From contig NZ_CP011005.1 of NCBI RefSeq assembly GCF_000950575.1, forward strand, positions 2,294,001 to 2,358,000: a DNA stretch of 64,000 nucleotides, written 5' to 3'. The stretch's first letter is position 1. Each line of letters opens with the position of its first letter. Positions 59,445 through 64,000 of this stretch are shown here, in pieces. The position numbers were made by a program, and so were the translations under genes. The stretch is from Psychromicrobium lacuslunae (GTDB lineage: Bacteria; Actinomycetota; Actinomycetes; Actinomycetales; Micrococcaceae). Under the pieces are notes generated by a model that was given only the letters and a program-made list of their open reading frames with translations, made no database searches and had not been told where the DNA came from.

Positions 59445-60250
59445 CCACAGCGATTACAGTTCAGGGCATTGAAAAAGCCTATAAAGACCTCAAGGTCCTC
59501 AAGGGCGTGAATTTCGAGGTGGCAACCGGGAGCATTTTCGCCTTGTTGGGCTCAAATGGCGCGGGCAAGACCACAATGGTGAAGATCCTCTCCACGCTAC
59601 TCAAGGCCGACGCGGGCAGCGCGACTGTTGAGGGTCTGGACGTGCAAAGCCAGTCCTTCGAAGTGCGGGAGTCAATCAGCCTGACCGGCCAGTTCGCCGC
59701 GGTCGATGAAATTCTCTCCGGCCGGGAGAATCTGGTGATGGTGGCCAAGCTGCGGCACCTGAAGAATCCCGGGCAGGTGGCCGACGACTTACTCGCCCGC
59801 TTCAGCCTCACCGAAGCGGGCAGCCGGAAAGTGGGCACCTATTCAGGTGGCATGCGTCGCAGGCTCGATATCGCGATGAGCCTGATCGGCCAGCCCAAGG
59901 TGATCTTCCTCGATGAACCAACCACTGGCCTCGACCCCGAAGCCCGTCTTGAGGTCTGGCAGATCGTCAAAGACCTGGCGACCTCCGGCACCACGGTATT
60001 GCTCACCACTCAATATTTGGACGAGGCAGAGCAGCTCGCCGATCGGATCGCGATTTTGCACCAGGGCGTGATCATTGCCAACGGCACGCTAGCCGAACTC
60101 AAGCGGTTATTGCCACCCGCGGAGGTGGAGTACGTCGAGAAACAACCGACCTTGGAGGACATCTTCCTCGCCCTGATCGGCACCGATGGCAGTGCAGATC
60201 CGGCCACGGAAAACTCAGGCGCGGGTACCTCAGGAAAGGACAAGTCATGA
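59441..60250 (+). CDS. ABC exporter ATP-binding protein (DrrA-like)
   Basis: ATPase of 269 aa for a multidrug- or antibiotic-type exporter. Walker A 'GSNGAGKTTMV', Q-loop near 'SLTGQFAAVDEILSGRENLV' (the DrrA signature), signature 'YSGGMRRRLDIAMSL', Walker B 'VIFLDEPTTGLDP' and 'LLTTQYLDEAEQLADRIAIL'. C-terminal region 'QPTLEDIFLALIG' is typical. Overlaps both neighbours by ATGA. Confidence 0.92.
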   Translation: MTTAITVQGIEKAYKDLKVLKGVNFEVATGSIFALLGSNGAGKTTMVKILSTLLKADAGSATVEGLDVQSQSFEVRESISLTGQFAAVDEILSGRENLVMVAKLRHLKNPGQVADDLLARFSLTEAGSRKVGTYSGGMRRRLDIAMSLIGQPKVIFLDEPTTGLDPEARLEVWQIVKDLATSGTTVLLTTQYLDEAEQLADRIAILHQGVIIANGTLAELKRLLPPAEVEYVEKQPTLEDIFLALIGTDGSADPATENSGAGTSGKDKS

Positions 60251-61017
60251 ATAAGCACTTCTTCTCAGACACCGGCGTTTTGCTTGGCCGCTCCCTGAAG
60301 CACATCAGCCGCAGCATGGACACCATCATCACCACAGCGATCACCCCGATCGCACTGATGCTGCTCTTCGTTTATGTCTTCGGCGGCGCACTCAAAAACA
60401 GCATTGCTGATACCGAGAACTATGTGAACTACCTGTTGCCGGGAATCTTGCTGATCGCAATTGCCTCAGGCATCGCATACACCGCGGTGCGGATGTTCAC
60501 CGATACTCAGAGCGGTATCTTCGAACGTTTCCAGTCGATGCCGATCGCCCGCTCCTCGGTGCTCTGGGCTCACGTGTTGACCTCGCTGGTAGCGAACGCC
60601 ATTACCCTGGTGATCATTGTCGGGGTCGCGCTGCTGATGGGCTTCCGCACCGGTGCCAGCCCACTCGCTTGGCTTGGCGTGATTGGCATCCTGGCCTTGT
60701 TCACCCTGGCTTTGACCTGGATCGCGGTGATCGCTGGGCTGTCCGCAAGCTCGATGGACGGGGCAACCGGATTCTCCTACCCGCTGATCTTCCTACCGTT
60801 CATCTCCTCGGCCTTCGTGCCGACCGAGAGCATGCCGGGTCCGGTCCGCTGGTTCGCCGAGAATCAGCCGGTCACTTCTATCGTGAACACCATCCAGAAC
60901 CTGTTCGCCGAACGGCCGGTTGGCAGCGATATTTGGATTGCACTGGCCTGGTGCGTCGGCATCCTGGTGGTGGCCTATATCTTCGCGATGGTTGCCTACC
61001 GCCGCAAGATCAGCTAG
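60247..61017 (+). CDS. ABC exporter permease (DrrB-like, ABC-2 type)
   Basis: Membrane subunit of 256 aa with six helices. 'LLPGILLIAIASGIAYTAVR' and 'GIFERFQSMPIARSSVLWAH' are conserved in DrrB-type proteins, as is 'YPLIFLPFISSAFVPTESMP'. With the ATPase it should export a toxic or signalling compound that the PadR protein may sense. Last gene of the operon, followed by a very strong terminator. Confidence 0.92.
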   Translation: MNKHFFSDTGVLLGRSLKHISRSMDTIITTAITPIALMLLFVYVFGGALKNSIADTENYVNYLLPGILLIAIASGIAYTAVRMFTDTQSGIFERFQSMPIARSSVLWAHVLTSLVANAITLVIIVGVALLMGFRTGASPLAWLGVIGILALFTLALTWIAVIAGLSASSMDGATGFSYPLIFLPFISSAFVPTESMPGPVRWFAENQPVTSIVNTIQNLFAERPVGSDIWIALAWCVGILVVAYIFAMVAYRRKIS

Positions 61018-61030
61018 CCCTTAAAGCAAT

Positions 61031-61088
61031 AACACGACTGTTCGCGGTAGCCCAAGGTGATGATTGGGTTACCGCGAACAGTCGTGTT
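61031..61088. terminator. Long-stem bidirectional terminator
   Basis: Stem of 25 pairs with a single G-T (61050): arms 61031-61055 and 61064-61088, loop GGTGATGA. Located between the convergent exporter operon and ccsB. Confidence 0.85.
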
Positions 61089-61119
61089 GGAAGTAGTGCT
61101 AACCGGTAGCAGCTCAGGA

Positions 61120-62196
61120 TTAGCTGGGCGAGACACCGCCGTAGGAATGCAAGCCGCTGAAGAAGATATTAACCGCGGTGAAGTTGAAGACCACGCAGGC
61201 ATAGCCAACAATTGATAGCCAGGCGGCACGGGTGCCGGTCCATCCGCGAGTGGCCCGGGCGTGCAGGTAGCCCGCGTAAACCACCCAGATCACGAAGGTC
61301 CAGACTTCCTTGGTGTCCCAACCCCAGTACCTGCCCCAGGCTTTCTCGGCCCACATTGCACCGAAGATCAGCGTCAGGGTCCAGCCCACGAAGGCAATCG
61401 CATTAAGCCGGTAGGAGAGGTTCTCCAGGCTCAGCGCGGAGGGGGCGAGTCGCATGAATGGCAACCGATCGGTGAGGCCCTCAGCCAGCTGGTTTTCCCG
61501 ACGAGTCTGCACCAGCTGCAAGACGCTCATGGCGAAGGTCAGCGTGAACAGCGCCGCGGAAAGCACCGCGATGGAGACGTGAATGACCAACCAATAACTC
61601 TGCAAGGCGGGGACGAGATGGCCAACCGGAACCCAGAAAGCGCTCGAAGCGGCGAAGAGCATCACCAGAACCAGCCCGACCACGAAGGTGCCCAGAAAGC
61701 GCAGGTCACGCCGGGTCAACACGATCAAGAAAACAGCCGCCACCAGAAATCCGCCGGTGGTGCAGAATTCGTACATATTGCCCCACGGCACCCGGCCCGC
61801 AGCCAGTCCACGCATCAACACACCGGCGCCACAAATCAGGGTGGCCAAGAGGGTCAGCGCGACAGCGGCCCGCGCGGCCACTCGACGTTCGGAGCCGTAC
61901 TTCATTGACTCGTCGGCGATCATTGGGGACCTCTCACCGGAGCGGCTGCTTGGCCGTTCCGCTAGGTCCAAGGTGCTGCCGTTCACCGAGGCGGCGGTCG
62001 CAGCCGCTGCTGCAGGCTGCCGCTCAGCGGTTTTCATCAACTGAGCTTGCTGTGACTGCGCTTCAATTGCTCGGGTGGTGCGGCTGGAGACCACCAGGTC
62101 CCAGGTAAAAGCGCAGAAGGCAACGGCATAGGTCACGCCAGCTAGCAGAATGAAGAGCGCACTGTATTCGCCTAGCTGTTCGTTGATCTCTGGCAT
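61120..62196 (-). CDS. ccsB: Cytochrome c biogenesis protein CcsB
   Basis: Heme-handling subunit of System II cytochrome c maturation, 358 aa with about eight helices. The WWD domain is 'WGWDTKEVWTFVIWVVYAGY', and histidines flank it ('VIHVSIAVLSAALFT', 'YLHARATRGW'). ATG overlaps the resB stop by one base (TAATG). With ResB it exports heme and ligates it to apocytochrome outside the membrane. Confidence 0.94.
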   Translation of the reverse strand: MPEINEQLGEYSALFILLAGVTYAVAFCAFTWDLVVSSRTTRAIEAQSQQAQLMKTAERQPAAAAATAASVNGSTLDLAERPSSRSGERSPMIADESMKYGSERRVAARAAVALTLLATLICGAGVLMRGLAAGRVPWGNMYEFCTTGGFLVAAVFLIVLTRRDLRFLGTFVVGLVLVMLFAASSAFWVPVGHLVPALQSYWLVIHVSIAVLSAALFTLTFAMSVLQLVQTRRENQLAEGLTDRLPFMRLAPSALSLENLSYRLNAIAFVGWTLTLIFGAMWAEKAWGRYWGWDTKEVWTFVIWVVYAGYLHARATRGWTGTRAAWLSIVGYACVVFNFTAVNIFFSGLHSYGGVSPS

Positions 62197-63881
62197 TAGC
62201 TTTCCTTCACTTTCGTATCCGTTTCTTTCGGATCACTCTTCTGATTGTCCGCCACCTCGAGGGCTTTAGCCAGTTGCTCTCGCAGCAAGCTGGCTTCCCG
62301 GTTCAAGCGGTAATCCTCGCCCCGGGCCAGCAGTCCGTACTCCAGCAGCACCCGGCCATCGGGATGCTCACCAGCGCGCACCCAAATCCGACGGCGCGAG
62401 AGGAACAGCGAGCCCACCAACCCAAGCAGGGCGGTACCGGCAAAAATCAAGACATAGACCTGGGCCGGATTGTGTCGGATTTCCAAACCGGCGTATCGAG
62501 TCAATCCGTCAAAGGTGATGGTGCCCTTACCGTTGGGCAGTTTATAGCTCGGTTTCTTGCTGTCCAGGGTGATTCCACCTGCCGGCAAGTTCCGTTCATT
62601 GAGCGGCGTTAGTTTGGAAACGTCAAGAAGGAACACGTTCTGCGGCTTACCGCCGTCAAGACCCAAATTTCCGTAGTACGAATTCAACAGCACCGTCGGG
62701 TTCCCGGGATCCGGATCGAGCGAGTAATCGAGCCCGCTGGCGTCCTTGGCTCCGGTAGGTAGGAAGATGCCCTGGAAGCCGAGCTGGTCCGGACCGGCGT
62801 CCGGAACCTTGATCACCAGGCGCGAACTGTAGGCCGGGTCTGGCACACCGCCGATCACCCAATCAGAAAAAGCCACCTTGCCATTGCCGTCCTTCACGGT
62901 GAAGTGCGGGGCATAGCCATTGCCAAGCAGGTAGACATCGGTGCCGCCAATGCTCAACGGTTCATTGACCTTGAGTTCCTTTTGCACCGGAGCGGCATCT
63001 GGAGAATCCTTGACGGTCAGCTTGGCGCTGAAGTCCAAGGGCTGCACTTTTTTGGCGTTGGCGTTTCGATCAAACTCGATCTTGAATTCATCAAGGGTCA
63101 ACGAATACGGCTGTAACCAATCCGAGTTGAAGTTAGTGCCGGGGCTGAAGGAGTCATAGCCAATCAGGGTGTTCACAAAACTATCCCCGGTGACCAAAAC
63201 CCGTTGACCGGAATAGCCGAAGAGGCCGCCCAGGGCTACCCCAACGAGCACCCCGATCAGCGAAACGTGGAAGAGTAGATTGCCAACTTCCTTGAGGAAG
63301 CCGCGCTCCGCACCAACGCTCGGCCGGTCTCCAGTAAGGCGTAAATCGACTCGGTACCCTCGGCGTTTTAGCACCGCAGCGGCTTGCTCGATTGTCTGGT
63401 CCGCACTCGCTGCGCGGGCCGCCGAAACCTGCAGCGTGCCGTATTCAGCAAGTCTGGAGAGTCTACGGGGCGTACGTGGGGGCGGCGTGCGCATCGCCTT
63501 ATAGTGCTGTTTGGCCCGCGGCAGTACGCAACCAATCAATGACACGAAAAGCAAGACGTAAATCGCCGAGAACCATGGTGAGGAGAAAACATCGAAAAGC
63601 TTGAACCAGTCCATCACCGGCCCGGTGACCGGATTGTCTTTGATGTACTGGGTCACCGCTGCCGGATTCTGGATGCGTTGCGGAAAAGTGGAACCGGGCA
63701 CCGCTGCTACTGCCAGTAGTAATAACAAGAACAATGCGGTGCGCATCGAGGTTAGCTGGGTCCAGGCCCAACGCAGCATGCCTAGAAAACCGAGCCGGGG
63801 CAGTTCCGGCTCGGTCGGCAGCTTGGCCTTGGCCGGCTTCCCTTTGCTCAGTTTTGGCTTAGGCGTTGCTTTTTCGGTCAT
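62196..63881 (-). CDS. resB: Cytochrome c biogenesis protein ResB
   Basis: Partner of CcsB, 561 aa from ATG 63881 (GAGGAA upstream). Three N-proximal helices ('LTSMRTALFLLLLLAVAAVP', 'WFSAIYVLLFVSLIGCVL', 'LLFHVSLIGVLVGVALGGLF'), a large external domain (~240-480) and a last helix 'VYVLIFAGTALLGLVGSLF'. 'RTALFLLLLLAVAAVPGSTF' and 'FHVSLIGVLVG' are ResB signatures. Lys/Pro-rich N-terminal tail. Confidence 0.94.
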   Translation of the reverse strand: MTEKATPKPKLSKGKPAKAKLPTEPELPRLGFLGMLRWAWTQLTSMRTALFLLLLLAVAAVPGSTFPQRIQNPAAVTQYIKDNPVTGPVMDWFKLFDVFSSPWFSAIYVLLFVSLIGCVLPRAKQHYKAMRTPPPRTPRRLSRLAEYGTLQVSAARAASADQTIEQAAAVLKRRGYRVDLRLTGDRPSVGAERGFLKEVGNLLFHVSLIGVLVGVALGGLFGYSGQRVLVTGDSFVNTLIGYDSFSPGTNFNSDWLQPYSLTLDEFKIEFDRNANAKKVQPLDFSAKLTVKDSPDAAPVQKELKVNEPLSIGGTDVYLLGNGYAPHFTVKDGNGKVAFSDWVIGGVPDPAYSSRLVIKVPDAGPDQLGFQGIFLPTGAKDASGLDYSLDPDPGNPTVLLNSYYGNLGLDGGKPQNVFLLDVSKLTPLNERNLPAGGITLDSKKPSYKLPNGKGTITFDGLTRYAGLEIRHNPAQVYVLIFAGTALLGLVGSLFLSRRRIWVRAGEHPDGRVLLEYGLLARGEDYRLNREASLLREQLAKALEVADNQKSDPKETDTKVKES

Positions 63882-63891
63882 CGACAATTCC

Positions 63892-64000
63892 TCAAATCGG
63901 TAACTCCACCGCAAAAATCCAACCCTGTAACGTGCTGATCAAATAATTCCAGGCGCCGGTCACCATCAACAAACCAAGCACGATCAACAGACCACCGCCG
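63892..64000 (-). CDS. ccdA: Cytochrome c biogenesis protein CcdA, C-terminal fragment
   Basis: The last 35 codons of a gene that runs off the window: 'GGGLLIVLGLLMVTGAWNYL' then 'ISTLQGWIFAVELPI' and TGA. This is the last helix and tail of CcdA/DsbD-type thiol transporters, which reduce apocytochrome cysteines through the membrane. It lies ten bases before resB, giving the common order ccdA-resB-ccsB. Confidence 0.8.
   Translation of the reverse strand, partial: GGGLLIVLGLLMVTGAWNYLISTLQGWIFAVELPI

Overview
The window is chromosomal DNA from a high-G+C Gram-positive actinobacterium, most likely of the Micrococcaceae (Arthrobacter, Renibacterium or Glutamicibacter-like). The evidence is the gene content: a menaquinone pathway with MenA/B/C/D/E, System II cytochrome c maturation (CcdA, ResB, CcsB), a branched-chain ketoacid dehydrogenase operon beside an Lrp-type regulator, an actinobacterial-style phenylacetate catabolon, an LCP cell-wall protein, DUF4229 and DUF1048 proteins. 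GTG/TTG starts and leaderless -10/start-codon arrangements are frequent. The G+C content by eye is lower than in typical soil Arthrobacter. The species cannot be fixed from the sequence alone. I see no rRNA, tRNA, CRISPR array, transposase or prophage.

Layout. 0-2.7 kb: an amino-acid ABC importer (binding lipoprotein, permease, ATPase). 2.7-5.4 kb: menD and menC on the minus strand. 5.5-11.9 kb: a TetR regulator, two unknown proteins, a PAP2 phosphatase, an MFS exporter, an acyltransferase-3 membrane protein and a metallo-beta-lactamase-fold hydrolase. 11.9-16.2 kb: the ketoacid dehydrogenase operon (E1alpha-E1beta-E2) with a divergent Lrp/AsnC regulator. 17.8-22.6 kb: paaABCDE and a paaG-like gene. 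22.7-26.9 kb: oligopeptidase B and two tandem-duplicated secreted serine proteases. 27.5-30.7 kb: pta-ackA. 30.8-34.2 kb: an LCP protein and a secreted GH20 hexosaminidase. 34.3-36.7 kb: paaI-paaK-TetR (a PaaR candidate). 36.7-38.4 kb: a DUF559 endonuclease-like gene bracketed by two related hairpin elements. 38.4-45.8 kb: a quinone-oxidoreductase/HxlR pair, an MFS-UspA pair, paaZ, a methyltransferase and a hotdog thioesterase. 46-53.5 kb: an EndoH-like GH18 enzyme, acetyltransferases, a tyrosine phosphatase, paaH-paaF-paaJ-like genes and an ABC-F protein. 53.6-58.5 kb: VOC and VanZ proteins, menB-menE-menA, DUF4229 and a PLDc_N protein. 58.7-61 kb: a PadR-DUF1048-ABC exporter operon. 61.1-64 kb: ccsB, resB and the 3' end of ccdA.

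How it fits together. The paa genes lie in four transcription units and together encode a complete route from phenylacetate to acetyl-CoA and succinyl-CoA (ligase, epoxidase, isomerase, ring hydrolase/dehydrogenase, beta-oxidation, thiolase, thioesterase). All four units have an upstream sequence related to ACTGAACGA-TCGGTCGGT, which makes a single TetR-type regulon likely. The men genes lie at both ends of the window. A YdiI-like thioesterase at 45.4 kb is a candidate for the otherwise missing DHNA-CoA hydrolase. At least thirteen genes have a TANNNT box 5-7 bases from the start codon, consistent with leaderless mRNAs; two of them share one palindromic box in a divergent arrangement.

The least explained part is 36.9-38.4 kb. 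There a lone AbiEi-like/DUF559 gene is flanked by two copies of an element made of the motif TTAAAYARGAGCAC, 13 bases, and a 13-bp stem with identical loop and compensatory changes.
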